From NCBI GenBank assembly GCA_900757255.1, contig CAAENE010000351.1:1-11802 (forward strand): a stretch of 11,802 bases of DNA. The letters run 5' to 3'. This document shows, one piece after another, positions 1-8,099 of this stretch. The stretch comes from Clostridia bacterium (GTDB lineage: Bacteria; Bacillota; Clostridia; HGM11514). The notes beneath the pieces are model-generated. The model searched no databases. It was given only the letters and a program-made list of their open reading frames with translations, and was not told where the DNA came from. Every line of letters begins with the position of its first letter. The first letter of the stretch is position 1. A program made the translations under genes and the position numbers.

Positions 1-92
1 AAGCCTTTTACCGCCTTAATGTGGGGGAGTACGCCTGCCACATACCAAAAATACGGAATCCAACCGTCTGCAGGCGACATCTTAATAAGACG
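1..92 (-). promoter_or_regulatory. Intergenic leader after rplGB, probably the 5' leader of rpsL
   Basis: This stretch lies downstream of rplGB on the minus strand and holds no gene I can recognise. Read on the minus strand it can fold: CGCCTGC (76-70) pairs perfectly with GCAGGCG (38-32), and inside it ACGG (67-64) pairs with CCGT (56-53) around a 7-nt loop. The internal loop is lopsided, 2 nt on one side and 14 nt on the other. Near the edge is AAGGCGGT (minus strand, about 18-11), one base from the ideal SD sequence AAGGAGGT, so a start codon probably lies just outside position 1. In Bacillota the gene after rplGB is usually rpsL, so that is the likely owner; this is inference. A short open frame begins with ATG at 80-78 and runs off the edge, but it has a poor SD and no recognisable protein. 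Confidence 0.45.
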
Positions 93-335
93 TTATTTTA
101 TAATAACGGCAATAGCGGCGCCGACTTCAATCCCGCAGGCCTTGCCAAGCGCTTCCATAGTGTCGGCATATTCGACCGGTACACCTTTTTGGCCGCATAG
201 CCGGACAAACGGCACAGTTACTTTATCCTGCGCGTCGCGCGCGACAAAAGCTGTCGCAACGCTATCCGCACTGACAAGCTTTGTAGACTGTTTGACACCT
301 ACCGCATATTTTGCATTCTTGATTTTCTCTAACAT
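93..335 (-). CDS. rplGB: L7Ae/L30e-family ribosomal protein, YbxF/RplGB-like
   Basis: A small RNA-binding protein of the L7Ae/L30e/Gadd45 fold, 80 aa, close to the 82 aa of Bacillus subtilis YbxF as I recall it. The signature is clear: GVKQSTK (residues 13-19) matches the RNA-contact loop, and GKACGIEVGAA (64-74) is the conserved C-terminal segment. Family members of this type bind kink-turn RNA and associate with ribosomes; the exact job in bacteria is not settled. It sits after rpoC in the classic order rpoB-rpoC-rplGB-rpsL. The start at 335 is supported by GAAAGGA (350-344) at an 8-nt spacing. It can be transcribed with rpoBC or from the promoter-like site at 376-404. Family assignment is firm; function is by homology only. 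Confidence 0.93.
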   Translation of the reverse strand: MLEKIKNAKYAVGVKQSTKLVSADSVATAFVARDAQDKVTVPFVRLCGQKGVPVEYADTMEALGKACGIEVGAAIAVIIK

Positions 336-375
336 CGCATACGTCCTTTCTCCGCGGATAGAGATAACCTCTTAT

Positions 376-404
376 ATATTACTCGCAAACCCTCAAAATG
401 TCAA
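376..404 (-). promoter_or_regulatory. Predicted SigA promoter before rplGB
   Basis: On the minus strand there is a perfect -35 box TTGACA (404-399), exactly 17 nt of spacer, then TAATAT (381-376), which matches 4 of 6 bases of the -10 consensus. The start site would fall near 369, giving a leader of about 34 nt before rplGB. It lies in the 134-nt rpoC-rplGB gap, where an internal promoter would allow the ribosomal-protein genes to be transcribed apart from rpoBC. It is predicted from sequence alone. Confidence 0.6.
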
Positions 405-417
405 GGTTTTTTTAACA

Positions 418-456
418 GGAAGGCACAGATTTACAAAATCTTAACCTGTACCTTCC
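418..456 (-). other. rpoC-rplGB intercistronic RNA hairpin
   Basis: Just after the rpoC stop the minus-strand transcript can form an 11-bp stem: GGAAGGTACAG (456-446) pairs with CTGTGCCTTCC (428-418), with one G-U wobble. On the plus strand the wobble becomes a C/A mismatch, so the fold favours the rpoC transcript. A second, competing helix AGATTT/AAATCT lies within the loop. The 3' side is followed by TGTT and an A-run, not a U-run, so it is not a standard intrinsic terminator. It could be a processing or stability element, or a weak terminator. It sits directly upstream of the promoter at 376-404. Confidence 0.5.
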
Positions 457-469
457 CAAAAACAGAATC

Positions 470-3400
470 CTATGCCTGTACAGCCGGTTCATCCATTTCC
501 TTATAGATGTCAACGCCCGTTCCGGCCGGTACCAGTTTACCAATGATAACATTTTCTTTAAGGCCTATCAGCGGATCAACTTTACCCTTGATAGCGGCTT
601 CTGTCAAGACCCTGGTGGTTTCCTGGAAGCTGGCAGCCGACAGGAAGGAATCAGTAGCAAGAGACGCCTTGGTGATACCCAGCAGAACAATGCTGCCAAC
701 CGCTTCCGTGAGCCCCAGCTCACGCACGCGTGCGTTTTCTTCTTCCAATTCGAAAATATCGATCATGCTGCCCAAAAGCAAATTGGTGTCGCCGGCATCC
801 TCTACTTTGACTTTTCGGAGCATCTGACGAACAATAACCTCAATATGCTTATCGTTGATATCAACGCCCTGCAAACGATAAACCTTCTGAACCTCCTGAA
901 TCAGGTAGTTCTGAACAGCGTGTACGCCCTTGATCTTCAGGATGTCATGCGGATTGACAGAACCTTCTGTCAGCTCGTCGCCCGCTTCGATCACATCCCC
1001 ATCCATTACCTTTAAACGGGAACCGAACGGAATCAGGTAAGACTTGCTGTCCAGTGTTTCGTCATTGGTTACCGTAACATCGCGGCGTTTTTTCGTATCG
1101 TCAATCTTGACCTTACCGGCAATCTCAGAAATAATTGCAAGCCCTTTCGGCTTTCTGGCCTCAAACAATTCCTCGACCCTGGGAAGACCCTGTGTGATAT
1201 CGTCACCTGCGACACCGCCGGCATGGAAGGTTCTCATGGTCAGCTGCGTACCCGGTTCACCGATAGACTGTGCAGCGATGATACCGACAGCCTCACCGAT
1301 ATTAACATCATCTCCGCTTGCCAGGTTGGCACCATAGCATTTGGAGCAGACGCCGACCTTGCATTTACAATTGAGTACCGAACGAATCTTGACCTCGGTG
1401 ATGCCCGCCGCTACAATACGGTTCGCATCAGCATCGGTCATCATCCTGTCGGTCGTTGCCAGAACTTCCCCGGTATTGGGGTCAACAACATCTTCCAGCA
1501 GGTAACGTCCTACCAAACGGTCATGCAGACCTTCAATAACATTGTTGCCGTCTTTTACATCCCGCACAATGATACCCTCTGTTGCACCGCAGTCGTAATC
1601 GCGGATAATCACATCCTGTGAAACGTCAACGAGACGCCGCGTCAGATAACCCGAGTCAGCGGTACGCAGAGCAGTGTCTGCCAGACCTTTTCTCGCACCA
1701 TGCGAGGAGATAAAGAATTCCAATACATTCAAACCTTCACGGAAATTCGCACGGATCGGGATTTCAACTGTTTTACCAGAAGTGTTTGCCATCAGTCCGC
1801 GCATACCGGCCAGCTGCCGGATTTGGTTAATGCTTCCGCGGGCTCCCGAATGAGCCATCATGTAAATCGGGTTAAACTGATCCAGATTATCCATCAGCGC
1901 CTTTGTAACAAGGTCAATGGTCTCAGTCCAGGTCTCAATAACCAGATTATAACGCTCTTCATCAGAAATCAAGCCGCGTTTAAACTGCTTTGAAATCTTT
2001 TCAATTTTTTCCTCCGCTTCAGCAATATGCACTTTCTTCTCATCCGGGATTTCCATATCTGAAATGGAGATGGTGATAGCTCCCTTGGTGGAGAATTTAA
2101 AGCCAAGCGACTTGATATTATCAAGCACCTGTGCAGTTTCAGTGCTGCCATGCGCCTTGATGCATTTGTCGACAATTTTGCCGAGCATCTTTTTATCTAC
2201 CAAAAAGTCAATTTCAAAATCAAAATATTTTTCCGGATCGCTGCGGTCAACAAAACCAAGGTCCTGCGGAACGACTTCATTAAAGATAATCCGGCCGACC
2301 GTAGTATCAACGATTTTTTGTTCCATAACGCCGTTACGTTCCTTCGTAACACGAACCTTGACCGGTGCATGAAGGCCGACTTCACCGTTCTGATAAGCCA
2401 GTACCGCTTCATTCTGGTCGGCAAAAATTTTGCCTTCCCCGATTTCACCCGGCTTGGTGATCGTTAAATAGTAGCTGCCCAAAACCATGTCCTGAGTCGG
2501 TACGGTAACGGGTTTTCCGTCCTGCGGTTTCAGCAGGTTATTGGCTGAAAGCATCAAGAACCTTGCTTCCGACTGTGCCTCAGCCGACAGGGGAACGTGA
2601 ACCGCCATCTGGTCGCCGTCAAAGTCGGCGTTATACGCAGTACACACCAGCGGATGGAGCTTCAGCGCACGTCCTTCTACCAATACCGGTTCAAACGCCT
2701 GAATACCGAGACGATGAAGGGTAGGCGCACGGTTCAAAAGAACCGGATGCTCCTTGATAACATCCTCTAAAACGTCCCAGACCTCGTCTTTCACGCGTTC
2801 CACCATACGTTTTGCACTCTTGATATTATGCGCTTTGCCGTCGTTGACCAGGCGTTTCATAACAAAAGGTTTAAACAATTCCAGTGCCATTTCCTTGGGC
2901 AGACCGCACTGGTACAGTTTCAAATCCGGACCGACAACAATAACCGAACGACCCGAATAGTCGACACGTTTTCCGAGCAGGTTCTGACGGAACCGGCCCT
3001 GTTTCCCTTTCAGCATATCGGAAAGGGATTTGAGCGGCCTGTTTCCAGGTCCGGTGACAGGTCGGCCGCGGCGCCCATTGTCGATCAAAGCGTCGACCGC
3101 TTCCTGCAGCATCCTCTTTTCGTTCCTGACAATAATATCAGGAGCGCCCAGGTCGAGCAGCCTCTTTAAACGGTTGTTCCGGTTGATGATACGCCGGTAC
3201 AAATCGTTGAGGTCGCTGGTAGCAAACCGTCCGCCGTCCAGCTGGACCATCGGGCGGATTTCCGGCGGGATAACAGGAATGGCTTCTAAAATCATCCATT
3301 CGGGACGGTTATCAGATAAACGGAATGCTTCTACCGTTTCCAGCCGCTTGACAATCCTTACTTTTTTCTGTCCGGTCGCACTGTCCAGCTCTTCCCGAAG

Positions 3401-3970
3401 CTCGTTCGAAAGCTCTTCCAGATCGATTTCAGACAATAATTCCTTGACAGCCTCCGCACCCATACCTGCGCGGAATTTATCTTCATATTTTTCGTAAAAA
3501 TCACGGTATTCTTTTTCGGTCAAAACCTGCTTTTTCATCAGCGGGGTTTTACCGGGATCAATTACAATATAAGATGCAAAATACAGTACCTTTTCGAGCA
3601 GCCTCGGCGACATATCCAGCATCAGACCCATCCGGCTGGGGATCCCTTTAAAATACCAGATATGGGAAACCGGAGCCGCCAGTTCAATATGACCCATACG
3701 TTCGCGGCGCACTTTCGAACGTGTAACTTCAACTCCGCATCGGTCACAGATAATCCCTTTATAGCGAATACGTTTGTATTTACCGCAATGGCACTCCCAG
3801 TCTTTCTGCGGACCAAAGATTCGTTCACAGAAAAGCCCGTCGCGTTCCGGCTTTAACGTCCTGTAATTAATCGTTTCCGGTTTCTTTACCTCGCCTCGGG
3901 ACCATTCCCTGATTTTTTCAGGTGACGCGAGGCCTATTTTTATCGATTTAAAATTATTATAATCGGACAT
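470..3970 (-). CDS. rpoC: DNA-directed RNA polymerase subunit beta'
   Basis: The largest RNA polymerase subunit, carrying the catalytic magnesium site and pairing with beta to form the DNA cleft. At 1166 aa it is slightly shorter than B. subtilis RpoC (about 1199). The N-terminal zinc site is C60/C62/C75/C78. The catalytic motif NADFDGDQM (447-455) supplies D449, D451 and D453. The bridge helix and trigger loop fall at roughly 708-790, with the conserved GARKGLADTALRTADSGYL segment. The second zinc site is C794/C868/C875/C878, with an additional C870. The rest aligns well with Firmicutes RpoC, including the C-terminal GLKENVIIGKLVPAGTG. The start at 3970 has GAAAGGA about 9 nt upstream. It follows rpoB after 65 nt. 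R84 and R89 in the zinc-binding region lie where the fidaxomicin contacts of Clostridioides difficile and Mycobacterium RpoC are found. Confidence 0.99.
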   Translation of the reverse strand: MSDYNNFKSIKIGLASPEKIREWSRGEVKKPETINYRTLKPERDGLFCERIFGPQKDWECHCGKYKRIRYKGIICDRCGVEVTRSKVRRERMGHIELAAPVSHIWYFKGIPSRMGLMLDMSPRLLEKVLYFASYIVIDPGKTPLMKKQVLTEKEYRDFYEKYEDKFRAGMGAEAVKELLSEIDLEELSNELREELDSATGQKKVRIVKRLETVEAFRLSDNRPEWMILEAIPVIPPEIRPMVQLDGGRFATSDLNDLYRRIINRNNRLKRLLDLGAPDIIVRNEKRMLQEAVDALIDNGRRGRPVTGPGNRPLKSLSDMLKGKQGRFRQNLLGKRVDYSGRSVIVVGPDLKLYQCGLPKEMALELFKPFVMKRLVNDGKAHNIKSAKRMVERVKDEVWDVLEDVIKEHPVLLNRAPTLHRLGIQAFEPVLVEGRALKLHPLVCTAYNADFDGDQMAVHVPLSAEAQSEARFLMLSANNLLKPQDGKPVTVPTQDMVLGSYYLTITKPGEIGEGKIFADQNEAVLAYQNGEVGLHAPVKVRVTKERNGVMEQKIVDTTVGRIIFNEVVPQDLGFVDRSDPEKYFDFEIDFLVDKKMLGKIVDKCIKAHGSTETAQVLDNIKSLGFKFSTKGAITISISDMEIPDEKKVHIAEAEEKIEKISKQFKRGLISDEERYNLVIETWTETIDLVTKALMDNLDQFNPIYMMAHSGARGSINQIRQLAGMRGLMANTSGKTVEIPIRANFREGLNVLEFFISSHGARKGLADTALRTADSGYLTRRLVDVSQDVIIRDYDCGATEGIIVRDVKDGNNVIEGLHDRLVGRYLLEDVVDPNTGEVLATTDRMMTDADANRIVAAGITEVKIRSVLNCKCKVGVCSKCYGANLASGDDVNIGEAVGIIAAQSIGEPGTQLTMRTFHAGGVAGDDITQGLPRVEELFEARKPKGLAIISEIAGKVKIDDTKKRRDVTVTNDETLDSKSYLIPFGSRLKVMDGDVIEAGDELTEGSVNPHDILKIKGVHAVQNYLIQEVQKVYRLQGVDINDKHIEVIVRQMLRKVKVEDAGDTNLLLGSMIDIFELEEENARVRELGLTEAVGSIVLLGITKASLATDSFLSAASFQETTRVLTEAAIKGKVDPLIGLKENVIIGKLVPAGTGVDIYKEMDEPAVQA

Positions 3971-4015
3971 AACACACGATCCTTTCTATACTCTTTTCGT
4001 TTGGGATTGGCGAAT

Positions 4016-4035
4016 ACTTGAAATAAAATTCAAGT
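4016..4035 (-). other. rpoB-rpoC intercistronic hairpin
   Basis: Directly after the rpoB stop codon, ACTTGAA (4035-4029) and TTCAAGT (4022-4016) form a perfect 7-bp stem with a 6-nt A/U loop. No U-run follows, and rpoC begins 45 nt further on, so it is not a terminator. It may protect the rpoB message end or mark a cleavage site; the stem is A+U rich and may be unimportant. Confidence 0.35.
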
Positions 4036-7000
4036 TTAGAAATCGTCGTCCTCGCTGTCCTCGTCAATATCCTCTTCCTCATCGTCGAAATCGTCTGTAT
4101 ATTCAAAGTCATCATCCGGATCAGCCGAATCATTGTCAACCTCATCTTCATCCTCATCAATGTCCAGCTCGCTGAGCAATTCGTCTGTTTCATCGATGAC
4201 CGCAGAATCCTCAGAAAGAGGAGCGTCCATTAAGCTTTCCTTGATGCCGTCCATATTTTTCACAACATCATTATCAAAATCCTCGTCGACCGATTCTTTT
4301 AAAGTGATTTCTTCATCGTTTTCGTCCAGCACCTTGATATCCAGCGCCAGCGACTGCAGCTCTTTAATCAAAACCTTAAAGGATTCCGGTACGCCGGGCT
4401 TGGGCACGTTTTCGCCCTTGACAATGGATTCGTATGTTTTTACACGCCCGACAACATCGTCCGATTTGACCGTTAAAATTTCCTGCAAGGTATAGGCCGC
4501 GCCATACGCTTCCAGAGCCCATACTTCCATTTCCCCGAAACGCTGGCCGCCGAACTGTGCTTTACCGCCCAACGGCTGCTGGGTCACCAGCGAGTACGGC
4601 CCGGTGGACCTTGCATGGATTTTATCATCGACCAAATGATGCAGCTTCAGGTAATACATATATCCAACCATGACGCGGTTATCAAACGGTTCCCCGGTAC
4701 GGCCGTCATAAAGCACCGTTTTACCGTCACGTGAATAACCAGCCTGTTCCAGGGTGTCCATAATATCATCCTCGTTTGCACCGTCAAAAACAGGTGTGGC
4801 AATCTTCCAGCCAAGCGCTTTTGCTGCATAGCCTAAATGCACCTCAAGAACCTGTCCGATATTCATACGGGACGGAACACCCAAGGGGTTAAGCACGATC
4901 TCAAGCGGCGTGCCGTCCGGCAGGAACGGCATATCCTCTTCCGGCAGAATACGGGAAACAACACCCTTATTACCATGACGTCCAGCCATCTTGTCACCGA
5001 CAGAGAGCTTTCTCTTCTGCGCAATGTAGCAGCGGACCACTTCATTTACGCCCGGCGACAGCTCGTCTCCGTTTTCACGGGTAAATATTTTTACGTCAAC
5101 GATAATTCCATATTCTCCATGCGGCACCCGAAGGGAAGTATCCCTGACCTCTCTTGCTTTTTCTCCGAAAATAGCGCGCAGAAGCCGTTCTTCCGCTGTC
5201 AGTTCTGTTTCACCCTTCGGTGTTACCTTACCGACCAGAATATCCCCGCTGTGCACTTCCGCACCAATACGGATAATTCCCCGCTCGTCGAGATCTTTTA
5301 AAGAATCCTCGCCGACGTTCGGTATATCACGTGTGATTTCTTCCGGCCCGAGCTTGGTGTCACGCGCCTCCACTTCGTATTCTTCAATATGGATAGAGGT
5401 GTAAATATCCTCTTTTACCAGCTTTTCATTGATCAGGACAGCGTCCTCGTAGTTATACCCTTCCCAGGTCATAAATCCAATCAGGGCATTGCGGCCCAAA
5501 GCCAGTTCGCCGTTATCGGTAGAAGGACCATCCGCAATGATATCGTCCTTTTCCACCCTGTCGCCCGCATTGACAATCGGTCTTTGATTGATACAGGTCC
5601 CCTGGTTGGAGCGAGTAAACTTAATCAGCTTGTAATGGTCTACCCGTCCTGAATCCGTCTTGATTTCAATTTTATCTGCACTGACCTTCTGAACGGTACC
5701 GCCTTCCTTCGCAAGGATTGCAACACCGGAATCCTTAGCCGCTTTATATTCCATACCGGTACCGACAATCGGAGATTCCGGACGGAGAAGCGGTACGGCC
5801 TGACGCTGCATGTTAGAACCCATCAGCGCACGGTTCGCATCGTCGTTTTCCAGGAACGGGATCAGCGCAGTTGCAACCGAAACCAGCTGTTTGGGCGATA
5901 CGTCCATATAATCGATCTTTTCCGGTTCCACTTCCAGGAACTGGTCAAGATATCTGACCGAAACCCTCTTATCAATGAAATGACCCTCTTCATCCAGCGG
6001 TTCGTTGGCCTGTGCAATAATATAGCCATCCTCCACATCAGCGGTCATATACTCCACTTCATCGGTCACACAATTGGTTTCTTTATCCACCTTCCGGTAC
6101 GGCGCTTCTATAAACCCATATTCATTGATACGCGCATAGGTCGAAAGAGAGTTGATCAGCCCGATGTTCGGTCCTTCCGGCGTTTCAATCGGGCACATAC
6201 GGCCGTAATGGGTACGGTGTACGTCACGGACTTCAAATCCCGCCCGGTCACGGGACAAACCGCCCGGTCCCAATGCAGAAAGCCTTCTTTTATGGGTCAG
6301 TTCAGCCAGCGGGTTAGGCTGGTCCATAAACTGGGACAGCTGGGAGGAACCAAAGAACTCTTTGATTGCCGCAATGACCGGCCGGGTGTTGATAAGCGCC
6401 TGCGGCGTCACAACCTCCAGGTCCTGGATTGTCATTCTCTCCCGGATAACGCGCTCCATTCTGGCAAGACCGATCCTAAGCTGATTTTGCAGCAGTTCGC
6501 CGACAGCACGGATTCTTCTGTTACCCAAATGGTCGATATCATCCACTGTTCCCATGCCATAAGGCAGATTGTTACAGTAATTGATAGAGGACATGATATC
6601 CTCCAGCGTGACATGCTTTGGAATCAGCAGGTCAATACTTTCCAAAATTTTATCTTTGATTTCCTGCTCGTCAGAGGTTTCGTCCAAAATCTCCTTGAGG
6701 ACAGGATAATATACTTTTTCATGAATACCTAAATCCGCAGTATCAAAATCAAGAACTGCGTCAAGCCAAACAGTGCTGTTTGCGAACACCTTGATTTCCT
6801 TGCCTTCGTAATCCAGCCAAACTTCGTTCACACCGCTGTAAGCGATATCCTTGGCAAGCTCGCGGCTGATCGTGGTGCCGGCAGACGCCAGAACCTCGCC
6901 CGTGAACGGGTTGATAACATCACGAGTAGCCTTCCAGCCTGAAATTCTCGCTGCAAGGTCCAATTTCTTATTATATTTATAACGACCGACCTTCGCCAGG

Positions 7001-7794
7001 TCATATCTTCTTGGATCAAAGAACAAACCGTTAATCAGGGTTTGTGCCGAATCCACCGTCGGCGGTTCTCCCGGACGCAGACGCTTATAGATTTCAATCA
7101 GCGCTTCCTCGCGGTTGGTGGTGGAATCCTTTTCAATGGTGGCAACCATTTTTTCATCTTCGCCGAACAGCTCGTAAATCTCGGCGTTGGTACCGTACCC
7201 TAAAGCACGAATCAGTACCGTAACAGGCAGCTTCCTGGTACGGTCGATACGGACCGAAAAGACATCGGTCGATTCTGTTTCATATTCAATCCAAGCCCCG
7301 CGGTTTGGAATCATCGTGGAGGTAAACAGCTTTTTGCCGACTTTGTCAAACTGCATTGCATAATAGATACCGGGCGATCTGACCAGCTGGCTGACAATAA
7401 CGCGTTCCGCCCCATTGATAATAAAGGTTCCATGAGGTGTCATAAGAGGGAAATCCCCCATAAAAATATCCTGTTCCTTGATTTCGCCAGTTTCCTTGTT
7501 GATCAGCCGCACACGGACCCGCAGGGGTGCCGCATAGGTTGTGTCGCGTTCTTTACACTCCGCGATATCATACTTCGGCTCTTCGTCGATTTGATAATCC
7601 AAAAACTCAAGAACAAGATTCCCGGTATAATCGATGACAGGGGAGATGTCATGAAAAACCTCTTTCAAGCCTTCCCGGACGAACCAATCGTAAGAATTCT
7701 TTTGAACCTCGATTAAATTCGGCATTTCCAGGACTTCGTTGATCTTGGAAAAACTCATTCTTTCATTTTTACCAAGCTGTACCGGATGGACCAT
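4036..7794 (-). CDS. rpoB: DNA-directed RNA polymerase subunit beta
   Basis: The second large RNA polymerase subunit, forming the other wall of the active-site cleft and the rifamycin pocket. Length is 1252 aa. The rifampicin region is at about 480-508: FFGSSQLSQFMDQPNPLAEL, then HKRRLSALG. The residues matching E. coli D516, H526 and S531 are intact (D491, H501, S506), while the residue matching E. coli N518 is P493. The active-site segment GDKMAGRHGNKG (933-944) and the C-terminal GKAQFGGQRFGEMEVWALEA are canonical. Beyond about residue 1156 there is a long acidic tail: 34 of the last 52 residues are D or E, and none is K or R. The start at 7794 has GAGGTGAT just upstream and matches the family N-terminus (NEVLEMPNLIEVQ). 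It is first in its operon, with no rplJ-rplL before it in the window. Confidence 0.99.
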   Translation of the reverse strand: MVHPVQLGKNERMSFSKINEVLEMPNLIEVQKNSYDWFVREGLKEVFHDISPVIDYTGNLVLEFLDYQIDEEPKYDIAECKERDTTYAAPLRVRVRLINKETGEIKEQDIFMGDFPLMTPHGTFIINGAERVIVSQLVRSPGIYYAMQFDKVGKKLFTSTMIPNRGAWIEYETESTDVFSVRIDRTRKLPVTVLIRALGYGTNAEIYELFGEDEKMVATIEKDSTTNREEALIEIYKRLRPGEPPTVDSAQTLINGLFFDPRRYDLAKVGRYKYNKKLDLAARISGWKATRDVINPFTGEVLASAGTTISRELAKDIAYSGVNEVWLDYEGKEIKVFANSTVWLDAVLDFDTADLGIHEKVYYPVLKEILDETSDEQEIKDKILESIDLLIPKHVTLEDIMSSINYCNNLPYGMGTVDDIDHLGNRRIRAVGELLQNQLRIGLARMERVIRERMTIQDLEVVTPQALINTRPVIAAIKEFFGSSQLSQFMDQPNPLAELTHKRRLSALGPGGLSRDRAGFEVRDVHRTHYGRMCPIETPEGPNIGLINSLSTYARINEYGFIEAPYRKVDKETNCVTDEVEYMTADVEDGYIIAQANEPLDEEGHFIDKRVSVRYLDQFLEVEPEKIDYMDVSPKQLVSVATALIPFLENDDANRALMGSNMQRQAVPLLRPESPIVGTGMEYKAAKDSGVAILAKEGGTVQKVSADKIEIKTDSGRVDHYKLIKFTRSNQGTCINQRPIVNAGDRVEKDDIIADGPSTDNGELALGRNALIGFMTWEGYNYEDAVLINEKLVKEDIYTSIHIEEYEVEARDTKLGPEEITRDIPNVGEDSLKDLDERGIIRIGAEVHSGDILVGKVTPKGETELTAEERLLRAIFGEKAREVRDTSLRVPHGEYGIIVDVKIFTRENGDELSPGVNEVVRCYIAQKRKLSVGDKMAGRHGNKGVVSRILPEEDMPFLPDGTPLEIVLNPLGVPSRMNIGQVLEVHLGYAAKALGWKIATPVFDGANEDDIMDTLEQAGYSRDGKTVLYDGRTGEPFDNRVMVGYMYYLKLHHLVDDKIHARSTGPYSLVTQQPLGGKAQFGGQRFGEMEVWALEAYGAAYTLQEILTVKSDDVVGRVKTYESIVKGENVPKPGVPESFKVLIKELQSLALDIKVLDENDEEITLKESVDEDFDNDVVKNMDGIKESLMDAPLSEDSAVIDETDELLSELDIDEDEDEVDNDSADPDDDFEYTDDFDDEEEDIDEDSEDDDF

Positions 7795-8086
7795 TCAATC
7801 ACCTCATTTAAAAATTTCTGAACGTACAGATACATCTATGTAAATAACAGTAAAGTTACGTTACGGCAAAATTGGCAGTATCAGGAAATTCCAAATAATA
7901 AATATTATGGACTGCTATTGATTTATTTATACCATTATGGTAAAATAGCCTATATTGCTGTTATGGGATCGTTTTTTAAAGTTTGGCCCGAGGGCATAAA
8001 AAGGCGATTCTGCCGGAAAAATTGTGAATATTTCAGCAGAACAGCAAACGTGCAGGCATATTGTTCCCATTGTGAATATTATGAAG
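7795..8086 (-). promoter_or_regulatory. Long A+T-rich 5' leader of rpoB
   Basis: If transcription starts near 8086, as the promoter at 8093-8121 predicts, rpoB has an untranslated leader of about 290 nt. I find no convincing coding frame in it. It contains several small inverted repeats: TACCAT-T-ATGGTA (7930-7942), an imperfect A+T-rich stem around 7891-7910 (TAATA/TATTA flanked by CCA/TGG), and TCTG/CAGA near 7817-7830. There is no T-box motif, no long G+C-rich attenuator with a U-run, and no strong second promoter close to the gene. The region ends in the rpoB SD, GAGGTGAT. Its length suggests leader-based control, but no known riboswitch is recognised. Confidence 0.5.
8021..8080. repeat. 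Pair of 12-bp direct repeats in the rpoB-proS control region
   Basis: ATTGTGAATATT occurs at 8021-8032 and again at 8069-8080, 48 bp start to start. The second copy runs into the left arm of the inverted repeat at 8076-8099. The core TTGTGAA resembles a half-site of the Rex redox repressor (TTGTGAA-N4-TTCACAA), but neither copy has a correctly spaced second half, so a Rex site cannot be claimed. They could be paired protein-binding sites or chance similarity in A+T-rich DNA. Confidence 0.4.
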
Positions 8087-8097
8087 ATATTCATAAT
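8070..8097 (+). promoter_or_regulatory. Possible proS promoter overlapping the rpoB promoter
   Basis: The best plus-strand candidate is TTGTGA (8070-8075, 4 of 6 matches), 16 nt of spacer, then CATAAT (8092-8097, 5 of 6). Transcription would start near 8104, giving a leader of about 105 nt for proS that includes the hairpin at 8124-8165. Its -10 box overlaps the -10 box of the opposing rpoB promoter almost completely, so the two could not be used at once on one DNA molecule. The -35 box is weak and the call is tentative. Confidence 0.35.
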
Positions 8098-8099
8098 AT
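8076..8099. repeat. Perfect 10-bp inverted repeat, candidate operator
   Basis: ATATTATGAA (8076-8085) and TTCATAATAT (8090-8099) are perfect reverse complements separated by GATA. The dyad covers the -10 box and the predicted start site of the rpoB promoter, and the -10 box of the possible proS promoter. Because the rpoB start would fall in the centre, a full hairpin would not be in that transcript, which favours a DNA site for a dimeric regulator over an RNA element. The sequence is A+T rich, so such a repeat is easier to get by chance; no regulator is recognised. Confidence 0.5.

Noticed and set aside
1..80. Minus-strand ATG at 80-78 opening a frame off the left edge
   Set aside because: No good SD, and the peptide is not S12 or any protein I recognise; the region looks like a structured leader.
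329..340. Four-codon frame ATG CGA TGT TAG overlapping the rplGB start
   Set aside because: It sits only 3 nt from the SD, whereas the rplGB ATG at 335 has the ideal 8-nt spacing; likely chance.
4133..4495. Serine-rich plus-strand frame opposite the end of rpoB
   Set aside because: The serine runs are the reverse complement of the D/E codons of the acidic tail.
5980..6732. Plus-strand open frame of 250 aa opposite rpoB
   Set aside because: It is antisense to highly conserved rpoB codons and has no SD or family features; a frame shadow.
8021..8038. Rex operator
   Set aside because: The TTGTGAA half is present but the second half is off by one base and incomplete.
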